Origin: Cynocephalus volans
Lineage: Eukaryota > Chordata > Mammalia > Dermoptera > Cynocephalidae
Length of the DNA stretch: 64,000 nucleotides
Assembly (NCBI RefSeq): GCF_027409185.1
Contig: NC_084462.1
Coordinates: forward strand, 155,917,490 to 155,981,489
Direction of reading: 5' to 3'
Made by a program: the position numbers and the translations under genes. This document shows positions 1 to 35,467 of this stretch, piece after piece. Every line of letters starts with the position of its first letter. The stretch's first letter is position 1. The notes below the pieces were generated by a model. That model was not told where the DNA came from. It made no database searches and saw only the letters and a program-made list of their open reading frames with translations.

Positions 1-479
1 GCTTGTGGAGTTCTGGATCCCCAGCTAGGTTTTGGACCTTGCCTGAACTCCCTCCCTGTTCTCCCCTTCATTCTAGCACTATGGTCTATGCTTTGCCTTA
101 AGCTTTTCTGATACTAGCTCTTATTGCTATCTGTAGTTTTAATTCTGATGGCAGAATTGTTATCACCTCATATCTCAATAATAAGAGCTAGCTGTGACTA
201 GCTGTGGCTCAGTGATCTCTAAACCTAGAGGAAGTCACCATGTTCTATCATCAGTTTCCCTGTTTCTCTCCCTAACTAAAGCTAAGCTTGAAGGCAGAGA
301 CAGCCATATGCACCTTTATTTCTCAATAAAATTTTGATGTCACCCGAATCAGAACTCTCAAGAATAGTTACATTTCAACCAGAATCTAGTAAAATTGAAC
401 CACTAAGTTTACAAACTAATGAGTTTCTAATAAATTGAAGATATATGATATGGGGCAGCATGGGGTAAATAATGGGAAG

Positions 480-865
480 GAGGGTGCAATTTGAAGTCGC
501 ATGGACCTGGGTCTGAATTCTGGCTCTCTTAGCTAGGTCCTCAGCAAACTGGTTAACACCTGAGCTTTGGTAGTTTTACTGTAAAAATGTGATACCAGCT
601 TCCTAAGAGGCTTTTGTAAGGATCAGAAATAATGTATACAAAGCACTGGGTATATAGTAAGCCCTCAATAAATGGTAATGATTATTGTTGTAATTGAAGT
701 CAGAAAACTTGGATACCACTCTCAGCTTTATCACTTACTAGCTGTGTGATCTTAGATAAATCACTTACTATTTTTCAGCCTTAGTTTCCCCTTTGTCAAA
801 TGGGGAGAATACCACCATATCTCACAAGTTGTCAAGAAATTCAAAGATAAGGTATGTGAAAAATT
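480..865 (+). repeat. Two tandem MIR copies
   Basis: Both show the MIR core and 3' text: gtgatcttagataaatcact and ccttagtttcccctttgtca in the second, gagctttggtagttttactg in the first. Confidence 0.65.
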
Positions 866-1311
866 ACTTCATAAATTTTAACACATCATATTGATTTTAA
901 TGATTACTATTATGTATTAGAAAATTAAATATATCTTTGTTCTTATGGCACCTGAGTTGAAAACAAAACTGAACAAAACGAAGCCCTAACAGGCAATAAA
1001 AGTAATCTATTAGATATTTTTGGCTAATAGGTTGTTTTTATGCTGATGCATGCTACTGAGTTTATAAGTTATTAAAATAGGATAATTATCTCTTACATTG
1101 CTTGAGTCAGGCTAGCCAGAAAGACTGGTTACATAAATTATGGAGAACTTTTTCTAGTCCTCTGCCACTCTCAAGAAAATGGTAGTTTGGGATTATATAT
1201 AGCAAAACCTTCTGAAATCGTACCCCATCATCCTAATAAGAGGTATTATAACACTTTTTTAAATCCCACAAATTGGTCTGACCTATAAAGATTTTTAAAA
1301 CTCCCAGGACA

Positions 1312-1400
1312 AGGGCTGGCCTGTGGCTCACTTGGGAGAGCGTGGTGCTGACAACACCAAGTCAAGGGTTAAGATCCCCTTACCAGTCATCTAGGAAAAA
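1312..1400 (+). mobile_element. CYN-type tRNA-Ile SINE, chimeric monomer
   Basis: Its 5' half looks like the left unit of the dimeric SINE (gtggctcacttgggagag) and its 3' half like the right unit (caagtcaagggttaagatcc). It is flanked by a direct repeat, aaactcccaggaca, at 1298-1311 and 1401-1414, so it moved as a unit. Confidence 0.85.
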
Positions 1401-2198
1401 AAACTCCCAGGACAGTTGGCTTCTATGCAGCTGTCAAGAGTGGAGGCAGAGCTCGAGGCCATGCCACCCCACTGGGCCTGGAGGCAGAGCCCTGACAGCC
1501 TCAAAAATCCCCTGAAAACACCCTCCTTTCTAAAGTCATGTCTCCCAGTCTATGAAACCTCTGCGTATATGTATTTAGAAGGATAAAGGCCATTTTTAGA
1601 CAGTAGTGCCTATTCTTTAGGGTTCCAATTACGTAACTCTTGAAAATGAGCGAAGGCTTTCCCTGAACATTCTCTGAGGCACATACTAATGAATGCAATA
1701 CTTTCATTGCTCCTGTAACAATCACTCCTGGGCTGCTGGCAAACGACCTTTTCTTCCATGAGCACAAATTTGCTTCCTGTACTAAAAAATGAGGAAAATC
1801 ATTCCATTGATATGAAGGCCAATTTGAGCAGGCTGGTCAGGAAATACAAAAGTGGAAATTCTCATTGCAACATCTTACATATTGTATAGCATCCCAGTCA
1901 AGATAAACATTACCAGCTGGTTTCTCACTTTTTTTTTCTTCCATCTATATGACTTTAGTCCGTTGAGTCCTATTAACCACAAATCAAGTCATCTTAAAAG
2001 GCGGGGGAAGTACAGATTGAGACTGGCATAACAAGCATGCAGAAAGATCAGTCGTGGTCCCAAATGAAATTATAAGGCCATTAGACAAGCATACTCTAAT
2101 AAAACCAAGGTACAATATGAAAGGAACCAAAAAAACCCTTGTCTCCTGGAAAAAAAAAAGAACATCTGGTTAGGCTGAAAAAATAAATGCTACATTTT

Positions 2199-2384
2199 CT
2201 TTTTTTTTTCTTTTTGTGACCGGTAAGGGGATCACAACCCTTGGCTTGGTGTTGTCCGCACCGCGCTCAGCCAGTGAGCGCACCAGCCATCCCTATATAG
2301 GATCCAAACCTGCAGCCTCGGCGCTCCCCAGCGCTGCTGCACTCCCAGTGCCGCACTCTCCTGAGTGAGCCACGGGTTCAGCCC
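2199..2384 (-). mobile_element. CYN-type dimeric SINE
   Basis: A dimer in reverse orientation: T-run, right unit, tatatagg linker, then a left unit with a GC-rich centre. Exact target duplication aaatgctacatttt at 2185-2198 and 2385-2398. Confidence 0.88.
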
Positions 2385-2475
2385 AAATGCTACATTTTGA
2401 TAGGACAATTGCTTTCACAATAAAGAGACCTTATAAAATACAAAAAGAGAAAATCATATTTTAAAAAAGCTCATA

Positions 2476-2573
2476 GGGGCTAGCCAGTTAGCTCATGGTT
2501 AGAGCGTGGTGCTGATAACACCAAGGTCAAGGGTTTGGATCCCCATACTAGCCAGCTGCCAAAAAAAAAAGGT
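2476..2573 (+). mobile_element. CYN-type monomeric SINE
   Basis: A tRNA-Ile-like body (agccagttagctca, agagcgtggtgctgataaca, ggtcaagggtttggatcc) followed by an A tail. Confidence 0.85.
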
Positions 2574-3283
2574 AAAAATCAAGCTCATGGTACTTTCACC
2601 ATTTCACTGGTTTCATATATGAACTGAGTTTTTAAAGTCTCTAACTTTTTAAAGAGGCAATGAAACAAACAAAAAACCAGGAACAAGACTTTAAATTTCC
2701 TCTTTTCTATCCTTGTCCTTTTTTTTTATCAATAGTTTTTATTTCTAAAATAAAATTTAACTCAAGGCCTGATGGAAGACCCCAGGTAATGTCTTTATTG
2801 AGAGCAGAGAAACTCCTTAACTCTGAGATTTAGAATGTAAAGAAGAAGCAGAGAGAAGTGAAGACTGAAGGGAAAGGAGGGAACTACTGGAGAAACACGG
2901 GCAGTCTAGGAAGGCACACTATCCCTTGGAGTTTAGTACCGATTAAATTACATAAATGCAAATTTGAAGGTTGAAAAAGATTGCACAAAAACCACACCCC
3001 TCAAACAACCAATCAGACAGTTAAGCATTAAATATTATCCCCGAATAAGTTAGAAAAGATTGATATTATAAGGCAACCTCCTGTGTCCATGAATGCAAAT
3101 GAATAAACTGTCTTCAGGCTCGAATCGCATCTGGCTACTCATGTGCTCAAGAAAGACTGACAGAAAGGGCCCCGCCATTTTGAAGTTGCTCAGGTGCACT
3201 GGGCTGGTTCAGTCAAGGCTATGCTAGTATGTGCTGCTCATGCCCTCTGTTCAGAGGCACACAGTTAGCATCCATTTGGTTCC

Positions 3284-27464
<24,181 letters not shown>

Positions 27465-28529
27465 GGCAGGTAGAGAGCTGGTGAGAATGCCAGGCATTGG
27501 TTTCCTTCTCTAACTGGAAATAATTGCCTATGGGAGGAAAAAAACACACACACACTATTAAAGCTTCAGAGATATAAAGCATTACCCATTTTTCTCAAGC
27601 ATTATGAAGAAATATCATTTGAGGTAAATGAAATCTTTTTTATTAAACCAAATTGTGAAAACAAAACAAAATTATACCTCTGATCTCTAGGCAGATCACA
27701 CAGCTCATGCTTGATGTAATGAGTTAAACATCCAAAGGAGCATTCATAATTTCATAATTTTCACTGCTCCTTTCTAAATCCCACATGCCCTAAAGTGAAA
27801 TCATAATTACACTTGAAGTTGACCCAGAAAGACAGTATTGAAAATTCTAACCGCATCACCAAAAACAGATGCCTAAATTAAATTCAGTTAAGAAACATTA
27901 GCTAGAGATTATTCATGAAATAAAATGTCCAAGCTAGTTTCATAACGTTTATACATTACACAATAACTATGACTTTTAGAAAAAAACTTATAATGAAGTG
28001 CTAAGACATTGTAATGAGAAAGATGAAAAAGCAACAGGAGGAAGTAAAAGCAAACTGTATCAAGGAGAGATGGGCATTAAGAGATTATTATTATTACTGG
28101 TTAAATGCAGTTGCCTAGGGAAAGGATAAGGCAGGAAAATTCCTTTTCATATAAGCTTTTCTTTACCATCTGATTTTTAAATCTTGTTCACGCATTACTT
28201 TGAAAAAAAGCCTTTAGAAGGTTCTTACTAATACTCTTTTTTGGTCTTTACAGGTGGGCATAAAACACCTTGGCAATAATAAAGATAGCACGGGGTTGTC
28301 TGAACTTGATTTTAAGTTTTCTTGCAAGTAAAAAAAAAAAAAGAAAAAAGATTCTAGAGCCATTAAATGTCCCCCTTTCTTCCTAAGTGAGACAGCAGCA
28401 CGGGCTGGACCTCTCGCAGGTGGTAGGGTTGTTTTTCCAAACCAGGGCAGATCAGGGCTATAACTGCGGTACTTCTGACCACTTCTAAGGTAACGAATCG
28501 GCATTTCCTGATTACATCCCAGTCCGTTC

Positions 28530-28960
28530 AGGGCCGCAGAGCCAGGGACACACGGGACGAATCGGCCGGTCCAGAGCTAGGAAAGCCGAAAGCCGGGTGG
28601 GCCGAGCAGGCCGCGCTCCCCGGCCGCCTCAGGCTCCGCCCCGCCCTCCCGGCCCCCGCCTCGGGCCCCCGCGCCCGCAGCGCGGCCCTTGCACCTCTGT
28701 CTCCGAAAAGCCAGCCCATAGCGGTCACCAGGACCCGCCTCGAGTTAGAGGAGCACCCGGAATCAGCCCTGCGTTCCGTGCTTTCCCCCAAGTCACCTCA
28801 TTCACGCTTCACCAATTCTAGGATACCAACCGCCTCACGAGCCGGACGCGCGCACTTGGCTGGCGAGGCTCGTGCACGCCCGAGCCCACGAGCATGCGCT
28901 TCTGCGGGACTCGCCGAGAACACGCACTCGTTGGCGACACCCCTGGGCGCATGCGCACCA
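28530..28960 (-). promoter_or_regulatory. MLH3: MLH3 CpG-island promoter
   Basis: This is a GC- and CpG-dense block about 1 kb upstream of MLH3 exon 2, in sharp contrast to the AT-rich flanks. It holds a perfect palindromic NRF1-type core, GCGCATGCGC, at 28947-28956. The non-coding exon 1 of MLH3 should lie here, but I could not pick a unique donor: gtgacttgg after 28796 and gtgcaag near 28691 are candidates. The open frames across the island look like by-products of GC content. Confidence 0.8.
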
Positions 28961-29139
28961 GGTGCATGCCGGCTGAATTCAGGCGTCCCAGGATCTCTTC
29001 ACACGGGTACCTCCAATTCTCCGTCGTTATCCGCTTTTGGCATGCTGTGAAAGGCTCTTTCTAGCCATTTTTACTTTTGCTGTTACGTTTCTCCTTTTCT
29101 CACTCTTTCTCCTTTGTACGTACTACCACTTAATTCAAT

Positions 29140-29280
29140 AGTGTATGTATTTGACTTATTTGGTTATTATCCTCTCTCACTAGAATGTAAGCTCTATGAA
29201 GGCAGGAATTGTTTTGTTTACTGCTGTATCCCCGTGGCCAAGAACAGTGCTGGCCCTATGGTAGGCACTCTGAATAAATC
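29140..29280 (+). mobile_element. L2 3'-end fragment
   Basis: The classic L2 terminal text: agaatgtaagctctatgaag, gctgtatccccgtggcc and gtaggcactctgaataaa. Confidence 0.75.
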
Positions 29281-29659
29281 TAGAACCTTCCATCTTAGAA
29301 TTATAGCATTTCAGAGCTGGGAAAGACGGAGACACAAGCTCAACTATTTTAATTTACAAATGAGGACACCAAGACACACTTTACTGGTTTTTTTTGGTAT
29401 GGTCCCAATGCCACTGCAGCTTCTTTACTTACTGAAGGAGAGCAAAACTTTACCAACACTGAGAATAAAGTGTTTTGGGAACTGTTAACCAATCCTGTTT
29501 TTGCTTCCCGTCTCATTTTCATTGAAATCTTATTTTTTTAAAAAATAGGAATTTACGACAAATTTGTCCGACCCAGTAAGTTTTTGATATATACTTGTTT
29601 AATGACTAACCAAACCACATCAGACTTCTAGTGCTGATTAACCAAAATTCTGATTATTG

Positions 29660-30030
29660 CTTATATTAGTTTTCTGGGGCTGCCATGACAAAATACCACA
29701 GACTGGGTGGCTTAAACAGCATAAGTTTATTTTCTCTCAGTTCTGGAGACTAGAAGTCTGGGATCAAGGTGTTGGCAGGGAGGCCTCTCTCTTTGGCTTG
29801 TAGATGGCCATCTTCACATGATCTTTCATCTGTGCAAGCACGTCTGTGTCCGAATTTCCTCTTCTTATAAGGACACCAGTCACGTTGGATTAGGACCTAT
29901 CCTAGTAGCTTCATTTAATTTCAGTTGCCTCTTTAAAGTCCCTATCTCCAAATACAATCACTTTCTGAGGTACTAGGGACTAGGACTTCAACATATGAAT
30001 TTTGCGGGGACACAGTTCAGCCCGTAACAT
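29660..30030 (-). mobile_element. MaLR (MLT1/MST-type) solo LTR
   Basis: On the minus strand it starts tgttacgggctgaactgtgt and continues with the MaLR blocks (tggtgtccttataagaagag, tgccaacaccttgatccc). It is an old non-coding LTR with no internal region, located between MLH3 and ACYP1. Confidence 0.75.
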
Positions 30031-30354
30031 TACTTTACATGACTTTCTTACCCAGAGGAAAGGAATAAAAATAGAAGTTCCAGAAAACTAAAAGTAATTA
30101 GTCCAAAACATCATTTGAACAAAACTAACAAAACTGAACTTGTGGTGTTTGTTCTTATTAGGCACACAATCTCCTAAAGAAAACTTCATGAAAACCATTT
30201 AAATAAATGATTCAAAGTAACTGCTAACTTTCTTTTTCTTTGAGGCCTCTTTAAATTACCTCCAAGTACTCTTCCCACAGATGTTTATTGAATAAATATC
30301 TCTTATTTTGCCCAAAAGGCAGCTCACTGAAGATTGAAAAAAAAAGACCCTAAG

Positions 30355-30777
30355 CAGAAGGTTCTAATGTGTTTTTATTGATTAGAACTATGTACAACTG
30401 TAATCCTTTCAACATACATGTAATTTACAATAACATTCAAATATCTGATACTAAAATAATTTACTGACAAATTCTAATATTAAACACAGAATAGTTCTAT
30501 CTCTATTAACAATAATAACCAAAACCACTGAGTTTATTCTGGAAAATTTAAATTCAGGCCATTATTTCACAATTTGGAAATCTGAGTAATCCAACTTTAA
30601 GATGACTTTCTCATTGTTGAAGTTTGCTGTGTCAATGTGCGATTTGGGACTTCCTCTTGTCTTAAGCCATTCCTGCATATGACGCACCTTGGACATGGGA
30701 CCTTGCAATTGTCCTTGCACTGTGCCCTGGTCAGTGTTCTGGACCCAGCCTACCAATCCCAGCTTTTTACTCTCCGC
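30355..30777 (-). CDS. ACYP1: ACYP1 exon 3 with 3' UTR
   Basis: The acceptor is tctccttag. The coding part, 30562-30777, gives [20 protein letters not shown] and runs on to the C-terminus at TAA. About 190 bases of 3' UTR follow, ending after an AATAAA hexamer (minus) at 30374-30379. This is a compact last exon, as expected for this gene. Confidence 0.92.
30374..30379 (-). terminator. ACYP1: ACYP1 polyadenylation signal
   Basis: A minus-strand AATAAA lies about 185 bases past the stop codon. Cleavage is expected near 30355. Confidence 0.75.
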
Positions 30778-33700
30778 CTAAGGAGAAAAAAAGAGTGAGC
30801 CAGTGAGATTGAACAAAACAAAGTGAGACTACAATCTTTTTGCCAGAATCATCATGGCCTAGAAGCAAGCCACTGAAACTAATTTGATATTGTCCAGAAC
30901 AGTCAAAACAGAAAGACAGCAAGGAGGATCTCATTGGTGGTCTTAATTAATATCAAGTGTTGGTCACTTGACTCCATTTCCTTCTTCTACCCTATAAAAT
31001 CAAGGCACTAGAATTTTTCACTATGTAGTCAATTTGGTAAAGTACTAAAGACCTAAGTCCTAAACAGATGCTTTCAAAATGATCCCCTAAGGCTGATTGT
31101 TGTTAGGACACTGGGCTGTATCTTGCTTATTTTTCCTTCTCCAAATCAAGAATCTATTAGGTATGTGAAATGAAAAAAGCATGAAGTTATCTGATCCTTC
31201 TTTTTGTCTTTAACCAGGACCACACCTAAACAAATCCAGATGAATTAGTGTCCATTATATCCTTAAAGATCATTAGAGAATATTTCACAATTTCCTGGGC
31301 AATTCATCCTGTTGTTCTCACTGTAGAGAAACTGTCTAACCGAACATCTTTATGTTGCATCCAAAGTCCACTTTCTGCCATCCTCCTACAGAAAGAAAGC
31401 AGCTGGTGATCAGCCTCTGGACACCTAACTTTCATGAGACTACATTACTACTAGGTTTTCTTTGACTTCCTTTTCTTCTGTCTAAGTAAACACAATGTCT
31501 TTAAAGTTGAATAAGCTTATAAAGACCACCTAATCATTGTAGTGACTCTTTTCTTAGCCTCTTCAGTGTTCTTTCCTTTAAGTCATTAAACTGTGGCAAG
31601 ACTGAAAAGTTAGGAAAGCAAATAACGTTTTAGAGGTAATTTTATTTTTGTATAAATATATAATTAGCATTTTATGAAAGTCATTGATTGTTAAAGTAAC
31701 CTATCTGAATAAAAGGAGTTGGATTACAACAGAAAATGGGAGTTAACATGATTGCATGTCCAAATGCCAGAGTGGTGATCTAGTAAATGTGGGAGATTGC
31801 TGGAGTTGGCCAAAGAAAACGTTATGCACAGCAAAAAAAATGTTTGATGAGGAACTGAAGTATTTATCAAATCAGTAATGTTCAAAGCAAAGACATGTTT
31901 ACATAATGAACAAGAGACTCCAGTCAAATAAATAACAGTTTAAGGGATACAGGAGAAATTAAGGAATGAAGAAAAATAGGAGATACCTACACCATGCACT
32001 ACTAAGTGCCAAAGAAGATAGCATAAAAGAATGCTGAGAATGGATTTTGAGGAAGGCTCCATATAGAACTGACTTCATAAAACAATTTCACTCTTCTGCT
32101 TCAAATGAACCTAGGGGAGTTGGCTATCTCTAGTTCTTAGGGTTACCAAATATGGTAAATAGCTATAAAAATGTGCAGTTTTGAGCAGGTTATAACAATC
32201 AAATAAAACTTTAAATTGCAATGTGATTTATCTGAACTTCTGAGAGTGAACAACACACTCCAGAATTTGACTGGTGTTGAGAATGGGAATTTCCTACAGG
32301 TTGCATTTGTGCACTCAATTCTGTTCTTATTTTTTAAATGATAGTGTAATGTTGCTGATTCATGTTCAGTTTTGAATATCTGTCTAAACAGGTAAACAGT
32401 GTTTTTTCCCTAAGAAAATTCCAAAAAGCTAATTCTACCTCATAACTACCTTTCAGTTTACACAGTCATCTGACAACATTTTAAGGAATATAATCACCAA
32501 CACTAGCTGCAATCTAAAAAGAAAGTCTCTCCCCCTCCCACAACCAGGCACACTGCGCCAGTGCCTTGGGGCCCGCCTGGGACCTGAGGCATGGATCTGG
32601 GGACCAGACACACCCCACAACCAGGCACACCACTAGTGCCACGGAGATTGCCAAAAACATCACCTCCATGTGGGTGGCGCACCACAGCCACCACAATAAC
32701 CATGGCTGCCATGAAAGCAACCAGACGCCACAACCACCACACAGATGGTCCGCCAACCACTGAAGTACATTGACACAAGGAGAGTCACCAGCAGAGATAA
32801 AGAAAAGAAGAGGATGTCTCTCTCCACAAAGCCCATTTCAGAGTGACAGAAGAAGCATCTGCTCTCTGATAATATTGGGGTACCTGATCACACCTCTCAG
32901 CATTGGACAGATCATCTAGGCAACAAATCAACAGAGTAATCATTATTCTTTCAGAAGGAGAGAAGAAATCTAGGGTAGTCAGAGGGGGAGCAGGGAGGGA
33001 GAGGGGGATGGGGAGAGATTGGACAAGGGGCAAAAAGAACAATTACACTTTGTAACAATATATATGCTAGTAATATTGATTTGATCAACATATCTCAATG
33101 TTGAATCCCCAGAATATGTATAATCGATTTTGATTCAATAAAATAAATAAATAAATAAATAAATAACAAAAATAAAAAGAAAGTCTCCTCAAATCAATAA
33201 CCTAGGATTCCACTTTAGGACACCAGAAAAAGTAGAGCAAACTAAACCCAAAACAAGCAGAAAAAATGAAATAATAAAGATTAGAGCAGAAGTTAATAGC
33301 AAAATAGAGAAAATCAAGGAAACCAAAAGTTGGTTCTTTGAAAAGATCAATTAAATTGACAACCTTTAGTGAGACTGATCTAGAAAAAAAGACAAAAGGC
33401 TCAGATTACTAAAATCAGAAATAAAAGAGGGGACATTACTAATAACCTTACAAAAATAAAAAGGATTATAAGCAAATACTATGAACAATTATATGCCAAC
33501 AAATTGGGTAATTTAGATGAAAGGGAAAGATTCCTAGAAAGACAAACTACCAAAACTGAATCAAGAGGAAATAGAAAATCTGAATAGACCTATAACAGAT
33601 AAGGAGACTGAATTAGTAATCAAAAAACTTCCCACAAAGAAAAGCTTAGGGCCAGATGCTGCACAGGTGAACTCTACCAAATGTTTAAAGAATCAATCCT

Positions 33701-35434
33701 TCACAAAGTCTTCCAAAAAAGAGAACTCTTCCCAACTCATTCTATTAAGTCAGCATTATCCTCATACCAAAGCCAAAGACACACACACAAAAAAACTATA
33801 GACCAATATCTCCTATGAATATAGATGCAAAAATCCTCTACAAGATACTAGCACACCAAATCCAGCAACATATAAAATGGATTATATACCATGACAACTT
33901 GGGATTTATTTTAGGAATGCAAGTTTTGTTCAAAAAAGTAATCAATTTAATATACAATATTTATAAATAAAAATTATATGGTCATCTCAATAAATGGCAA
34001 AAAAAAAAAAGCACTTGACAAAATCCAACACACTTTTATGATAAAAACACTCAACAAACTAGGAACAGAAGGTAACTTCCTCAATCTGATAAAGGGTATC
34101 TGTGAAAAACTCACAGTTAACATCATCTAATGGTGAAAGACTGACAGCTTTCCCCCTAAGATCAGGGACAAGACAAGGATGTTTGCTCTTATCACTTCTA
34201 CTCAATATTATACTTGAGGTTTTAGCCAGGGCAGAGAAAAAGAAAGAAAAGGCATTCAGACTGGAAAGAAAGAAGTAAAACTACTTCAACTTTTAGATGA
34301 CATATCTTGTATACAGAAAAATCCTAAGGCACACACACGTATGCACACAAACTGGAGCTAATAAACAAGTTTACAAGGTTGCAGGATACAAGACTGATAT
34401 ACAAAAATCAACTGTACAAATCAATTTTGTATACAAAATTCTATACACTAGCAATGAACAATTGAAATTAAGGGAATAATTCCATTTATAATAGCACCAA
34501 AAATAATAAAATGCTTAGGAATAAATTTAATAAATGGGGTGCAATACTTACATATGGAAAACTACAAAACATTGTTGAAAGAAATTAAAGAAGAACTAAA
34601 TAAACAGAAAGATATCTGTGTTCATGGGTTGGAAGATTTAATATTGTTAAGATGACAATGCTCCCCATATTGACCTACAGATTCTGCACAATCTCTATAA
34701 AATTCCAGTTGCCTTTGTTGCAGAAATTGACAATTTGATCCTAAAATTCATATGGAAATAAAAAGGACCCAGAATAGCTCAAAATAATCTTGAAAAGGAA
34801 GAACAAAGTTGAAGAACTCACACTTCCTGATTTCAAAATATACTACAAAGCTACAGTAATCGAGACTGTGGTATTGTTATAAGGATAATATATAGATAAA
34901 TGAAATAGAATTGACAGTCCAGAGATAAAACCTTACATTTATGGTCAATTGATTTTTGCCATGACAAAAGAATGGGAGGAATAATAGTCTTTTCAACAAA
35001 TTGTGTTGGATAACTGGATATCCACATGCAAAAAATAAAGTTGGACTTCCTACTTCACACCACATAAAAATTAACTCAAACCATATCAAAGACCTAAATC
35101 TAAGAGCTTAAACTATGAAACTCTTAGAAGAAAACATAGGCAATCGCTGTAGTGGCCAGCCGCCAAACAAAACAAAACAAAACAAAACAATGAAAACATA
35201 GGCATAAACCTTCATGACCTTGGCTTAGGCAAAGGTTTCTTAGCTATCACACTAAAAGCACAAGCAAAAAAACAAAAAACAAAAAACAAATAAGGCTTTG
35301 TCAAAATTAAAAACTTTTGTACTTCAAAGGACACTATCAAGAAAGTGAAGAGTGGGGCTGGCTGGTTAGCTCAGTTGGTTACAGCACAGCCTTGTAACAC
35401 CAAGGTCAAGGTTTTGGTTCCCTGTGCCACCAAA

Positions 35435-35467
<33 letters not shown>

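Larger units (their letters stand above)
1..3283 (-). other. MLH3 3' UTR and downstream flank
   Basis: There is no coding exon here. The stretch is repeat-rich: two MIR-like copies (about 480-690 and 705-865) and three tRNA-derived SINEs (1312-1400, 2199-2384, 2476-2573). Minus-strand AATAAA hexamers occur at 2738-2743 and 2794-2799. Human MLH3 has a long 3' UTR (recollection), so the transcript may continue left of these. The true cleavage site cannot be fixed from sequence alone. Confidence 0.5.

Noticed and set aside
1501-1767. 88-codon minus frame near the MLH3 3' side
   Set aside because: No family resemblance and low-quality composition; a chance frame in 3' UTR or intergenic DNA.
28528-29050. 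Several open frames of 74-90 codons on both strands
   Set aside because: CpG-island artefacts in the MLH3 promoter.
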